Shown here: positions 1-8,294 of the stretch, in pieces
How positions within the stretch are numbered: the first letter of the stretch is position 1
Layout of the letters: each line of letters starts with the position of its first letter
IMG/VR virus record: IMGVR_UViG_3300031463_000026
Coordinates: 1 to 27,166 of that record
Reading direction: 5' to 3' (one strand)
From: a virus
Length of the DNA: 27,166 nt
The notes under the pieces: model-generated
Database searches by the model: none
Told to the model about the DNA's origin: nothing
Seen by the model: the letters and a program-made list of their open reading frames with translations, nothing else
Program-made: the position numbers and the translations under genes

Positions 1-2
1 AG

Positions 3-284
3 TGGCAGGCAGCGGCATGGCGTCTTGAACGGCGTGTGCCGTTGCGTTGGGGCAGGAGGGATTTTGTTCAAGCGCAGCATGTTGGCCCTGATGGCGGTCC
101 TATTCAGGTCGAAGGCGGCGAGCTCCCGTTCAAGTTGGAAAGGGTTCGGGAAGCGTATCTGGAGCTGTTACGCCGCGAAATCGAGATGCGCGAGCATCCG
201 CTAAAGGATGGAGATGGGTCCGAAGTCCAAAAACAGCCTGATTACGAGGCGGGCGGAACTGGACCCGGCCATAGCTCGTGCTGA
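3..284 (+). CDS. Terminase small subunit (5' partial)
   Basis: The frame is open from the left edge, so the start and the N-terminal DNA-binding part lie outside the window. The visible 93 residues begin with WQAAAWRLERR, then RWGRRDFVQ, then a GPDGGPIQVE stretch. This run (helix-turn-helix end, a Trp/Arg-rich helix, then a DGGPI linker) is typical of small terminase or terminase-associated HTH proteins that recognise phage DNA and hand it to the large subunit. The gene overlaps the large terminase gene by 77 bp, which fits a small-then-large subunit order and translational coupling. Family assignment rests on these motifs and position; the exact subfamily cannot be told from a fragment. Confidence 0.72.
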   Translation, partial: WQAAAWRLERRVPLRWGRRDFVQAQHVGPDGGPIQVEGGELPFKLERVREAYLELLRREIEMREHPLKDGDGSEVQKQPDYEAGGTGPGHSSC

Positions 285-1650
285 GGCATGGCGGGACCTG
301 CTGTTCACTGTGCTTCTGTGCGACCCCAAATACCATCCTGGCAGGTTGCACCGGCACTTGCCCGCCTTCCTGCAGCGAGTTGCATCCGGCGAAATACGGC
401 GGCTGATCGTGACGGTGCCGCCGCAGCACGGTAAAAGTCGGCTTGTTGCTGTCGAATTTCCGGCATGGCTACTTGGCCGAGCCAAGACTACCCGAATAGT
501 GGTGGCCAGTTACGCCAAGGACCTCAGTCATCGGCACAGCCGAATGACGCGCGACAGGATAATGAGCGACGAGCATGTATGGCTGTTCAATACAAAGCTC
601 GACCCGGCCAATCAAAGCGTTGACAACTGGTCGGTTGTTGGTGGCGGGACATACAAAGCGGTTGGTATTGGCAGCTCGCTCACTGGCCATCCTGCCGACC
701 TTCTCATTATTGATGATCCACACAAGGATTTTGCCGAGGCAACGAGCGCCGCAGCGCGCGAGAACGTGTGGGACTGGTACCGATCCGTTGCCTACACTCG
801 GCTTGCGCCGTGGGGGTCAATAATCGTGATAATGACGCGATGGCACGTGGACGACCTTGTGGGCCGGCTTACCGACCCGCAGCGAATGGCCGAGATTGAA
901 GCGGCTGGCGTGCGGGACGAGACATGGACGGTGGTTAACTTGCCTGCAATTGCCGAGGAAAACGACCCGATTGGCCGGAAACCGGGCGAGGCGCTCTGGC
1001 CTGAATACTACTCGATTGAGCGGCTCAAGGCGATCAAGCAGACAACCGGTACGTACATCTGGTCGGCGCTGTACTGTGGCAGGCCGATGGCACGCGGCGG
1101 CAATATCATCCGCGTTGACAAGATCAAAATCATCCCGCCGGAGCTCGTTCCCGAGGGCGTACGGTGGACAAGGTTCTGGGACTTGGCAGCTACCGAGGCC
1201 CGCACGACCGGACCCGATCCCGACATGACGGCCGGGGCAAAGGTCGGTATTGACAGGGATGGCAACTGCTACGTTGCGAACATCGTGACCGGTCGTTGGT
1301 GGTGGCCGCAGGCGCGGGAACGAATCAGAGCCATTGCCGAGGCAGAACGAATCCTCGTGGGCGTGGAGGCGCAAGGCGGGTTCGAGACGGCCTACTCGAA
1401 CCTTCGCGAAGTTCTCCCGCCGGACATCAAGTCAATCCCGGTCCGCGTTGAAACAGACAAGCTGACTCGCGCGCTTCCTTGGATTGCGCTTGCGGAAGCT
1501 GGCAAATTCTTTCTCGTCAGCGGCGATTGGAACGTTGAGTTCATTCGGCAGGCCGAGGAGTTCCCGGCTGGCAAACACGATGACATGATTGACGCCGTGA
1601 GTGGCGGATACGCATTACTGACCCGGACCCGAAAGATCATGGTTGCGTAG
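208..1650 (+). CDS. terL: Terminase large subunit (ATPase and nuclease)
   Basis: Packaging motor protein: it hydrolyses ATP to pump DNA into the prohead through the portal and cuts the concatemer. The 480-residue length is normal for the family. The Walker A loop PPQHGKS is at residues 71-77, Walker B LLIIDDP at 165-171, and the coupling motif MTRWHVDD at 209-216. The RNase H-like nuclease half shows acidic residues in RFWDLAAT (Asp325), VEAQGG, and KHDDMIDA near 456-463. The ATG at 208 lies inside the end of the small-subunit gene, and a second ATG at 214 is equally possible because neither has a clean Shine-Dalgarno sequence. An 81-bp gap containing a short 5-bp hairpin (1668-1681) follows before the portal gene. 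Confidence 0.95.
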   Translation: MEMGPKSKNSLITRRAELDPAIARAEAWRDLLFTVLLCDPKYHPGRLHRHLPAFLQRVASGEIRRLIVTVPPQHGKSRLVAVEFPAWLLGRAKTTRIVVASYAKDLSHRHSRMTRDRIMSDEHVWLFNTKLDPANQSVDNWSVVGGGTYKAVGIGSSLTGHPADLLIIDDPHKDFAEATSAAARENVWDWYRSVAYTRLAPWGSIIVIMTRWHVDDLVGRLTDPQRMAEIEAAGVRDETWTVVNLPAIAEENDPIGRKPGEALWPEYYSIERLKAIKQTTGTYIWSALYCGRPMARGGNIIRVDKIKIIPPELVPEGVRWTRFWDLAATEARTTGPDPDMTAGAKVGIDRDGNCYVANIVTGRWWWPQARERIRAIAEAERILVGVEAQGGFETAYSNLREVLPPDIKSIPVRVETDKLTRALPWIALAEAGKFFLVSGDWNVEFIRQAEEFPAGKHDDMIDAVSGGYALLTRTRKIMVA

Positions 1651-1731
1651 CCATAAGGCGCGATCGATGGCGTAAGCGCCAGGCAGCAAACCGGCCTTGA
1701 AAATGGACCTGCGGAGCGCAAGAGTAACGTT

Positions 1732-3048
1732 ATGTTTCGGAAACTTCTGCGCAGGCTCAAGTCGAACCAGACCACCTCGATCCTGATGGCGATGCAGACA
1801 AACTTCGAGGGACTCTCGGATTACGCATCGTATCTGTCGGCAGCGTGTGGCAAGCTGTGGGCAACGTGGCGCGCACTGGACATCGTATCGAACGCGGTTG
1901 CGTCAACTCCGTTCACAATTCAAGGCCCGGACGGGCCCGTCAAATCGCTGCCCAAGGACCTCGACAGGCTGTTGCGGTACCCGAATCAAAAGGAGACCCT
2001 GAGCGACTTCCTGTACCGGCTTACGTTCCATCTCAAGGCTACGGGCAACGCATACGCTTACAAGGCCGAGGCGACATTGGACGGCGAGCGCCCTCGCGAA
2101 CTCTGGCTGCTGAACCCGCGCAAAGTGCGCATTGCCGTCGATAGCGCTACCGGCAAGCTCACCGGATACACTTACAGGCGCGATGACGGCACGATCATCC
2201 CGTTCGAGCCTGAAGAAATCATTCACTGGTTCAAGCCGCACCCGAACAACGACTACTACGGCCTCGGGGAGATTGAAGCAGGCGAGCAGATGCTTCAAGA
2301 GGTCCTAAACCATGATGTGTGGCAACGCGCATTCTGGAAGAACGGCGCTGCACCAAGCGGAATCTTGATCTGCGAGGATGCCGTAACGGATGAGGAAGAG
2401 TGGGAATTGGCCAAGGCGCGCTGGCAGGCACAGTACGGCGGGTCCGAAAAAGCCGGTAAAACGGCATGGCTCAGCGGCAAATGGCGGTACGAACGGCTCG
2501 GCCTTTCGGTGCAAGAAATGCAGGACATCGAACGCAGCCGTCTTTCAATCGAGAACATTTACACCTTGCATGGCGTGCCGCTCTCGGTAGTTGGAATTCG
2601 CGAGGCAGCCAACTACGCAACTGCAGAGATTGACGATGAACGGTTTCGGACCTATACGGTAAAGCCGCTCCTAACATGCATTGGGGACACGTTAACGACC
2701 GACCTGCTAACCGGCTACGGCAGTTACCGGTTTGTGTTCCAGCCGATGACGGTCATCCAGGCCCAGGTCGTCATGTCAGTCGCAACCGCATTTGACCGCG
2801 GCCTGATCAGCATCAACGAGGCGCGCGCCGCGCTCGGACTGCCTACGGACCCCGACAATCCGGCATGGAATCAACACTACATCACCGCAGGGCTCGTGCC
2901 GCTTGAGTTGTCGGGCGTGTCCTTGATTTCCACCGGAGCAGAGCGGGCTGCTGAACAAATGGTGCGTGACTTTGCCACATCTGCACTGCGCGAGGTGGCG
3001 GTGTTGCGCCGGAACGGCGACGGCGAATTCGGATTTCGCCGAGACTAA
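1732..3048 (+). CDS. Portal protein, HK97 family
   Basis: Portal proteins form the dodecameric ring at one head vertex through which DNA enters and leaves. This 438-residue protein has the features of the HK97-type portal family: an N-terminal region with RALDIVSNAVASTPF, a FLYRLTFHLKATGNAYAY segment, LWLLNPRKVRI, and HWFKPHPNNDYYGLGEIEAG, followed by a long helical part ending in a loop and SVVGIREAANYATAEIDDERF. Its place directly after the large terminase and before the MuF and protease genes is the standard order. The C-terminus (RNGDGEFGFRRD) is short compared with some relatives. The ATG at 1732 is the first in frame; its ribosome binding site is weak. Confidence 0.93.
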   Translation: MFRKLLRRLKSNQTTSILMAMQTNFEGLSDYASYLSAACGKLWATWRALDIVSNAVASTPFTIQGPDGPVKSLPKDLDRLLRYPNQKETLSDFLYRLTFHLKATGNAYAYKAEATLDGERPRELWLLNPRKVRIAVDSATGKLTGYTYRRDDGTIIPFEPEEIIHWFKPHPNNDYYGLGEIEAGEQMLQEVLNHDVWQRAFWKNGAAPSGILICEDAVTDEEEWELAKARWQAQYGGSEKAGKTAWLSGKWRYERLGLSVQEMQDIERSRLSIENIYTLHGVPLSVVGIREAANYATAEIDDERFRTYTVKPLLTCIGDTLTTDLLTGYGSYRFVFQPMTVIQAQVVMSVATAFDRGLISINEARAALGLPTDPDNPAWNQHYITAGLVPLELSGVSLISTGAERAAEQMVRDFATSALREVAVLRRNGDGEFGFRRD

Positions 3049-3075
3049 ACCTGAAAACAGCCATGGAGTTGTAAT

Positions 3076-3354
3076 ATGTCCGAACATGACGACATTCTTG
3101 AACAGGAAGAGAGCCTTGTAGGAGAAACCGTGCTCGAAGTCGGGCCAGCCGAACCTACGTTTGCTTCGATCGAGGACGAGGACGACCGCGTCCTGCAACA
3201 GCCTGGTGAGAACGGTGCCGATGACAATGGCGCTACTCGGACGGGGACGAGTCCGGCTGGCAAGCGGACTGCCTTCGCGTGGACAAGGGAGCGCGCTATG
3301 GCGCGAACGCTGCCGACTCCCAGAGCCGAACCACGCCAAATTGCACAGGCGTGA
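3076..3354 (+). CDS. Small acidic hypothetical protein
   Basis: A 92-residue ORF not assigned to a family. The start is supported by GGAG at 3065-3068, seven bases before the ATG. The first half is strongly acidic (MSEHDDILEQEE, IEDEDD) and the last third is basic and low in complexity. It lies between portal and MuF genes. The stop is TGA at 3352-3354, and the same frame stays open beyond it all the way through the MuF gene to 5163, so this may be the detached N-terminus of a longer gene or a decayed remnant. From about 3200 to 3550 no frame looks convincingly coding. Treat the product as real only with homolog support. Confidence 0.4.
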   Translation: MSEHDDILEQEESLVGETVLEVGPAEPTFASIEDEDDRVLQQPGENGADDNGATRTGTSPAGKRTAFAWTRERAMARTLPTPRAEPRQIAQA

Positions 3355-3408
3355 TCCAACATTCGTAATGCGAGTGGCTTGTGCGGTCAGGGTGTTTCCT
3401 GCACCAGC

Positions 3409-5163
3409 ATGATGAGCGCCTGCACAACCGTTGAGCGCCGAAAACGCACGCAAGCCGTGCCGCAAAACCGGTCTGCGGACAGAAACCTTTACACTGGATT
3501 GCCGCGCAGCACGTGGAACGCTACTCGATTCGCCCGCGAGGGCGAACGACTGATCATGACCTTTTTCCGCGGGGGTAAAATCGTCATGCGGACCGCAGAA
3601 GCGCAGCTCAGGACAAGGCTGCAGAAAGTTTACGGGGCGCTGGTCAAGCGAGTCCCGAACATCATTGGCAAGACCGCCAAGCATGTTATTGAACCCCAAG
3701 GCCTCGGAATTGATCCCGGCACGCTGGAGTTCATCTGGCGGGAAGCGATTCAGGCTGAACTCGAGCAGGCTGGATTTGCTGTAGAAGCAGCCGTAAGGCA
3801 TACGACTGATGAGACGTTTGACCTCGGACGGGACTTTTGTTTGAGGACTCTGGGTCTCGAAGACGAGGGCTTGCGTCGCTCCGTGGCCCGCAACAGCGCC
3901 GAGCTTGCGCAGCGCATAACCGGCATCAACGAATCAACGCGAGACCAAGTCCTCAAGCTCCTGCGAGACGCGATCAAGGAGAGCGATACCGTCGTTCAGG
4001 TGGCTGACAAGCTTCGTGCCGGGCTCCGAAACTGGAGCGAAACCAAGGTAAGAACCGTTGCACGAACCGAGACGATGCTCGCGTGGAACGAAGCGACTGC
4101 GAAAGCAATGGCCGCAAGCGGCGTGGTGACGCACGTATCCGTCCTTGGCTGCGAATCGCGTGAGGAAGAACGGTGGGGACAGCCGTCCTATCAGCAGTTC
4201 ATGTATCGCGGTGAGAGCACGTGCAATATCAGAGACGTGCCTGTGCAGGATGCGCCCAAGCTCAGGTTTCACCCGAACCACACCGGTTGCATGGTGCCAA
4301 GCCGTGTCCGATCCGTCGAGGGCGAGCAGGTTGACCTCGGCCAAGGCCAAGAAAACATTGCGCCGAGACCTGATCCACGACCGGACTTCGTCGAGGTCGC
4401 GCCGGACCTGCCGGGCCTGGCTGAGATAGAACAACGGGCTTCTCAGCTTGACCCTGCGATCTTCGAGCGAATGGAACAGGTCGCGCGCCGCCACGGCATG
4501 ACGGTAAGCGAATACCAAGAGACGCTTGAACGGGCATTGGCGCGGCGAACTGCAGTGAGCTCAATCTACATCAGAATCAAGGATGAAAACGTTCTGGATC
4601 GGATATTGCAGGAAGGCTACAAGCCCAGCCTGTCAACGGACGCATCCTACCGGGAACGGCGCATCATGGTCGAGGAACGGGCAATTGGCGTTCCAAGAAA
4701 CGCGCCGGAGACCCAAAGGCCGATCTACGGCTATCTTGACCCGGACAGGATGGCTTCAATCCGAAAATATACCACCGTGGGCGCATACGGCAAAGTCGCG
4801 CTTGAGCTCAAGGATGACGTGCGCAGATACTGCACGATGACCCTCGGCGACTCGTTCCGGTCGTGGGAGTACAGGTACGGAGCATATCGCCAGCTGATGA
4901 TAGCATCCCCGGTCAACCAGCCGCGTTGGTTCAGTGCAACATCCTTGATGCGCTATGGCGATCCGCTAACGGACCTGCTAAGGGGTGAACTGGGGGTCGA
5001 AGCGCAACACGACTACTGGGAAGTACAGATTCACAAGCCGGTAACGGCAAAAGACATTCGGCGGGTAATTTTTCCAGACCACACTCCACCGTCGGCGCAG
5101 ATTGTGGAAAAACTCAATTCACTCGGTATCGAGGTTCAGATAGCGGAAAACGCAGATGCATAG
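3409..5163 (+). CDS. MuF-type minor head protein with C-terminal toxin-like domain
   Basis: Residue numbers are from the ATG at 3409 (584 aa). The central part (about 150-300) is a phage head morphogenesis (SPP1 gp7/Mu F) domain, shown by WSETKVRTVARTETMLAWNEA and a Cys/His-rich end (CNIRD, HPNHTGCMV). MuF proteins sit inside the head at the portal and may leave with the DNA. An acidic-proline linker (310-340) precedes a further domain (about 385-584) with RPIYGYLDPDR, YGKVALELKDDVRRY and TMTLGDSF. I recall this pattern from C-terminal domains of other MuF proteins, some assigned to ADP-ribosyltransferase-like or DUF3626-like folds; I cannot place it firmly. The start is uncertain: TTG 3379, ATG 3409/3412, or ATG 3556. 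The residues before 3556 are Cys-rich and look poorly coding. Confidence 0.85.
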   Translation: MMSACTTVERRKRTQAVPQNRSADRNLYTGLPRSTWNATRFAREGERLIMTFFRGGKIVMRTAEAQLRTRLQKVYGALVKRVPNIIGKTAKHVIEPQGLGIDPGTLEFIWREAIQAELEQAGFAVEAAVRHTTDETFDLGRDFCLRTLGLEDEGLRRSVARNSAELAQRITGINESTRDQVLKLLRDAIKESDTVVQVADKLRAGLRNWSETKVRTVARTETMLAWNEATAKAMAASGVVTHVSVLGCESREEERWGQPSYQQFMYRGESTCNIRDVPVQDAPKLRFHPNHTGCMVPSRVRSVEGEQVDLGQGQENIAPRPDPRPDFVEVAPDLPGLAEIEQRASQLDPAIFERMEQVARRHGMTVSEYQETLERALARRTAVSSIYIRIKDENVLDRILQEGYKPSLSTDASYRERRIMVEERAIGVPRNAPETQRPIYGYLDPDRMASIRKYTTVGAYGKVALELKDDVRRYCTMTLGDSFRSWEYRYGAYRQLMIASPVNQPRWFSATSLMRYGDPLTDLLRGELGVEAQHDYWEVQIHKPVTAKDIRRVIFPDHTPPSAQIVEKLNSLGIEVQIAENADA

Positions 5164-5464
5164 CGGAATCCACATCAAAAACATGCGAATCGTGGCCGGA
5201 GATGAGCACTCATATCTTGTCGCATTCGGCAACGGCTTGGCGATCGGCGTAGTCGAGTCTCCGACCGGATGGCGACCTCTGGTCCCGGGCCCGGCTGAAT
5301 CGGTAGCAAGAAGCGGTTTTATGTGGCCTGCGCTCAAACAGGAACCCGACAAGGAAACGCGCCGCGCTGTTTTGGACGCTGCGTATGTGGGGGTTATCAA
5401 GGCGCTTGCGATTTGGCCTCCAGGAGGCCGAAACACACCGGATTGGCTGTGGGAGAGAATGTAA
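5156..5464 (+). CDS. Small hypothetical protein coupled to the MuF gene
   Basis: A 102-residue protein of unknown family. Its ATG at 5156 overlaps the last eight bases of the MuF gene, and GGAAA stands a few bases upstream, so translation is probably coupled. No signal peptide or membrane segment is visible. The N-terminal half reads as short beta strands (SYLVAFGNGLAIGVVES, then GWRPLVPG), and the C-terminal half as a helix (RRAVLDAAYVGVIKALAIW) ending in PDWLWERM. Its position directly behind a head protein with an extra toxin-like domain makes an immunity or accessory role possible, but that is inference from context only. A 104-bp stretch without an evident gene follows. Confidence 0.7.
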   Translation: MHSGIHIKNMRIVAGDEHSYLVAFGNGLAIGVVESPTGWRPLVPGPAESVARSGFMWPALKQEPDKETRRAVLDAAYVGVIKALAIWPPGGRNTPDWLWERM

Positions 5465-5568
5465 GCTTTCATGGCCACGTTCCGCTTGCGTTTCCAACTG
5501 GCCCGTGCGAGTAGGATGCCATGTTGCGGGTCGTTCGCACAAAGAGTGCCCCGGTGCAGAGGACGAAA

Positions 5569-6111
5569 ATGATGCACTGGCAGGCTCTGATTGACATCAC
5601 AGGCGAGGGCAGGAAGAAGTGGACCCCTGTGACCTCGAACGGAACCGTTGTGGACTACAGGGACGTGACCATTAACGGCTATCTGTCCACGTTCGGCAAT
5701 ATTGACCGGGACGGCGAGACTGTTCGTCCTGGCGCATTTGCCGACTCGCTGCAGAAGTTCATGGCCAACCCGGTGCTGCTGATCAATCATGAGAACGACG
5801 TGCGAAGCCTGGCCGGGGTATTCACGAAAGCGGTCGAAGACGACAACGGATTATACGTTGAGGCGCTGCTGAGCAACGCCCCGGGGAATACCGACACGAG
5901 GTGGAAGGTAGTCGAGGGTATCCTGCGGTCGCTTAGCATGGGTGGAATTTTTCATTATGCCGAAGATGGCCGCACAATCGTGCGCGTCGATCTCTGGGAA
6001 GGCTCGCTTGTAGCGGTGCCTGCGAACCCGCGTGCGACGATTTCGGTGCGTTCGCTGACCACCGAAGAAGAACACAGAGCAATGGCGTTCAAGATGACCG
6101 GCACCGGTTGA
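5569..6111 (+). CDS. Prohead protease, HK97 gp4/S78 family
   Basis: Serine protease that cleaves the capsid protein's N-terminal scaffold domain during head maturation. From the start chosen here (180 aa) the expected triad is visible: His74 in LINHEN, Ser123 in RSLSMGG and Glu144 in LWEGSLVAVPANP. The early strand motif GYLSTFGNIDRDGETVRPGAF is also typical. The frame is open upstream to an ATG at 5521, but 5569 is preferred because AGAGG at 5558-5562 stands six bases before it; ATG 5572 is equally possible. It precedes the capsid gene, the standard order in HK97-type head modules. Confidence 0.94.
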   Translation: MMHWQALIDITGEGRKKWTPVTSNGTVVDYRDVTINGYLSTFGNIDRDGETVRPGAFADSLQKFMANPVLLINHENDVRSLAGVFTKAVEDDNGLYVEALLSNAPGNTDTRWKVVEGILRSLSMGGIFHYAEDGRTIVRVDLWEGSLVAVPANPRATISVRSLTTEEEHRAMAFKMTGTG

Positions 6112-6116
6112 GTTTG

Positions 6117-6134
6117 CCCGAGCAGGCGCTCGGG
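6117..6134 (+). promoter_or_regulatory. Hairpin between protease and capsid genes
   Basis: A perfect inverted repeat, CCCGAG and CTCGGG, with a six-base loop. No T-run follows, so it is not an obvious intrinsic terminator. It could stabilise or mark the 5' end of the capsid message. Effect unknown. Confidence 0.4.
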
Positions 6135-6145
6135 ACGTGGGCTGG

Positions 6146-6184
6146 AACGAAACGAAACGCTTGGACCCGAACTAACACGAAACG
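6146..6184 (+). promoter_or_regulatory. CGAAACG repeats upstream of the major capsid gene
   Basis: AACGAAACGAAACG at 6146-6159 and a further CACGAAACG just before the start codon make an A-rich, weakly structured leader for the capsid gene, which has no standard AGGAG before its ATG at 6188. The same CGAAACGAAACG string recurs before the tail tube gene at 10377-10388. An expression role is inferred from this recurrence ahead of the two most abundant structural proteins. Confidence 0.3.
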
Positions 6185-6187
6185 TCT

Positions 6188-7663
6188 ATGGAAGGAAAAG
6201 CCGATACCATCAAGGGAAACGCTCAAAATGCGGCTGGCGGCGAGCCACAAAAGCCAACTGCCAATGAGCTAACCGCAGACGAAGTCAAGAGCCTCATTGC
6301 CGAGGCCGTCAAGGCAAGCGTCGGTGAGGTACTCAACCAAACCGACAAGCGCATCTCTGAGGCCGTTACCGAGGCCGTCCAAAAGGCGGTCTCGGCCAAG
6401 CCTGCAGAGACAGTGACTGCAGACGAAGTGCGCAAGCTGGCTGAAGAGGCAGCGAAACGCGCGCTTGCTCAAACCCGTTCTGAGGCGAAGCCGGTAGCTG
6501 ATCCGTCCGATGCTACCCGCGAGGTCATCGAGATACCCGTGTCATGGTGCAAGGGCAACCTGCCGTTGCACGGCAAGCAGTTGCTGAACATCATTACCCG
6601 GCGCCCGATGAACGAGGGCATCTCCGAGGACGTCATTCGCAAGGGCGAGAAAATCGGTGACGCGATGATCTCGCGCATGCAGTACGGCCTGAAGGCCCTG
6701 ACATCGACCGCGCAAGGGGCTGGCGATGAGCTCGTGCCGGCCGATCTGTCTGCTGAGCTTCAGCGGCGCATGTACCTTGCGAGCAAGTTGTATGCGCTTC
6801 TTGCACCGTACGAGGTAGCAATGCCGACTCAGCCGTACACCATGCCGCTCTCAACCACCCGGCCAACGTTCTACTACGAGAGCACCGAGGGTCAGGCTGG
6901 CACAGAAAGCACACCTGGCACCGGGCTTGTGACGCTTGACGCGAAAAAGTTCATGGCGAAAGTGACGTTCAGCTATGAGCTCACCGAGGACGCAGTCATA
7001 CCGGTCTTGCCGTGGATCGAACGGCTGCTTGCTGAAGCCGCTGCTGACTGTTTCGAGGCCGCCATGCTCAACGGCGATACCGCCCAGACGCACATGGATT
7101 CCGACATCAACGCGATTCCGAAGGCTGCCGAAAAGGCTTTCAACGGCTTCCGCAAATACGCCTTGGCCCAAGCCGAAACGAAGATGGACCTCTCGACCGG
7201 CGGCATATCCGCCGCGAATCTGCGGGCATTGCTGAAGCTGATGAAGAAATACGCGCTTAACCCGCGCGATTGCCTGCTAATCTGCGGTATCGCTGGCAAG
7301 AACGACCTGTTGGCGCTGCCTGAAGTCATGACTGCTGACAAGGCTGGCACGAGCGCAACGTTGTTCGGGGCTCCGCTCGAAACGATCTGGGGAGTGCCGA
7401 TTGTCGAGAGCGCCCGCTGCCGCGAGGACCTGAACGCGAACGGCGTCTATGACGGGACGACAAAGACCAAGGGTTCGATCCTGTTCGTGAACAGGAGCCA
7501 GTTCATTATCGGACGCAAGCGCGACTTCATGGTGGAGACGGTGCGCGACGTTGATTACCAAGTGACAAAAGTTGTCGCGAGCTTCCGGCGCGGCCTTTCG
7601 CCGCTTGAAACGCCGAGTGCATCGGTCCCGTCACTGGCGATCGGCTACAACTATACGGCTTGA
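6188..7663 (+). CDS. Major capsid protein, HK97 fold
   Basis: A 491-residue protein with the two-part plan of HK97-type capsid precursors. The first 110 residues are charged and Ala-rich helices (VKSLIAEAVKASVGEVL, VTEAVQKAVSAKP, VRKLAEEAAKRAL) and act as an internal scaffold, normally removed by the protease encoded just upstream. The shell domain follows, with GDELVPADLSAELQRRMYLASKLYALLAP, the strand-rich PTFYYESTEGQAGTES, a KFMAKVTFSYELTEDAVIPVLPWIE helix region, and a late GAPLETIWGVPIVES and FVNRSQFIIGRKRDF. I cannot fix the exact cleavage site. The ATG at 6188 is preceded by CGAAACG repeats rather than a strong Shine-Dalgarno sequence. Two hairpins lie directly downstream. Confidence 0.95.
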   Translation: MEGKADTIKGNAQNAAGGEPQKPTANELTADEVKSLIAEAVKASVGEVLNQTDKRISEAVTEAVQKAVSAKPAETVTADEVRKLAEEAAKRALAQTRSEAKPVADPSDATREVIEIPVSWCKGNLPLHGKQLLNIITRRPMNEGISEDVIRKGEKIGDAMISRMQYGLKALTSTAQGAGDELVPADLSAELQRRMYLASKLYALLAPYEVAMPTQPYTMPLSTTRPTFYYESTEGQAGTESTPGTGLVTLDAKKFMAKVTFSYELTEDAVIPVLPWIERLLAEAAADCFEAAMLNGDTAQTHMDSDINAIPKAAEKAFNGFRKYALAQAETKMDLSTGGISAANLRALLKLMKKYALNPRDCLLICGIAGKNDLLALPEVMTADKAGTSATLFGAPLETIWGVPIVESARCREDLNANGVYDGTTKTKGSILFVNRSQFIIGRKRDFMVETVRDVDYQVTKVVASFRRGLSPLETPSASVPSLAIGYNYTA

Positions 7664-7674
7664 GAATGAGCAAT

Positions 7675-7706
7675 GCGCCGGCAGGCCGCGCGTAGGCTTC
7701 CGGCGC
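7675..7706 (+). promoter_or_regulatory. First hairpin downstream of the capsid gene
   Basis: GCGCCGG (7675-7681) pairs with CCGGCGC (7700-7706) around an 18-base loop that can itself form a GCC/GGC pairing. It begins 12 bases after the capsid stop. No T-run follows, so partial termination or 3' end protection is more likely than full termination. Confidence 0.45.
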
Positions 7707-7715
7707 TGGTGAAAT

Positions 7716-7743
7716 GGGCCAGCCGGTTAACGCCGGTTGGCCC
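7716..7743 (+). promoter_or_regulatory. Second, stronger hairpin downstream of the capsid gene
   Basis: GGGCCAGCCGG (7716-7726) pairs with CCGGTTGGCCC (7733-7743), eleven pairs including one G-U, around the loop TTAACG. CCGGTT at 7723-7728 or 7733-7738 could instead pair with AACCGG at 7745-7750, which carries the GGA that may serve as ribosome binding site for the next gene. The two foldings exclude each other. Function is inference. Confidence 0.5.
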
Positions 7744-7760
7744 TAACCGGAACATGTAGC

Positions 7761-8195
7761 ATGGGAACACCGAAGGAACTGAAGAACGACCGTCAGACCG
7801 TCGTAATACAGGTCGAGCTCGACGACCAAGCGAAGACGGACTCGAACGTGACAGAGTTTGTGATCGGCGAGGCGCTTACAAGGAAAATCTACATCACGAC
7901 CAAGGTCGTCACAGGTGATGTCGGGCCCGGCGAAGGGAAAACCTTGACTGTGAACGCCTACTGGAGCGATGAAAAGGTGTCCGAGGATGACGCGCCGACT
8001 GCGCTGGCCAACAGGAAAGTCTCGACTGATGCAATCAATTTACCGGCGGCTGCCGCAACAGTCCAGTACGACAAAGTGAGCGGCCAAACGGCTCTGAACG
8101 TTGAAGCAAAGTACCTGTATCTCTCGGTCAGCCAAGACGCGCTCGCCGAAAACGCGACCGTCACGCTTACGGTTTGGCTTGTAGCCGCTGATTGA
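7761..8195 (+). CDS. Hypothetical protein after capsid gene (possible head decoration)
   Basis: A 144-residue protein of unrecognised family. It is rich in alternating polar/hydrophobic strands (TVVIQVELDDQA, RKIYITTKVVTGD, KTLTVNAYWSD) and ends in strands LNVEAKYLYLSVSQDA and ATVTLTVWLVAAD, suggesting an all-beta fold. Position directly behind the capsid gene is where head decoration or stabilisation proteins usually sit, so that is the best guess from context. ATG 7761 is chosen over an upstream TTG at 7737 because the latter lies in the hairpin region and GGAAC precedes the ATG by about eight bases. Its translation may depend on the fold of the upstream RNA. Confidence 0.75.
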   Translation: MGTPKELKNDRQTVVIQVELDDQAKTDSNVTEFVIGEALTRKIYITTKVVTGDVGPGEGKTLTVNAYWSDEKVSEDDAPTALANRKVSTDAINLPAAAATVQYDKVSGQTALNVEAKYLYLSVSQDALAENATVTLTVWLVAAD

Positions 8196-8294
8196 GCTTG
8201 TGTTTCACTGGCAGGTGCCGTTGCGTACCCTGCAGAACTGCATTACACTCGTCCAACTAACAAACGGACGGTGCCGGCCATAAGACGCTTGGGT

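Noticed and set aside
3161-3412. 83-codon ORF between portal and MuF
   Set aside because: It overlaps the acidic ORF, starts without a ribosome binding site and shows no protein-like pattern.
2776-3801. Long minus-strand ORF of 341 codons
   Set aside because: It overlaps the portal and MuF genes, has no start signal and reads as low-complexity shadow sequence.
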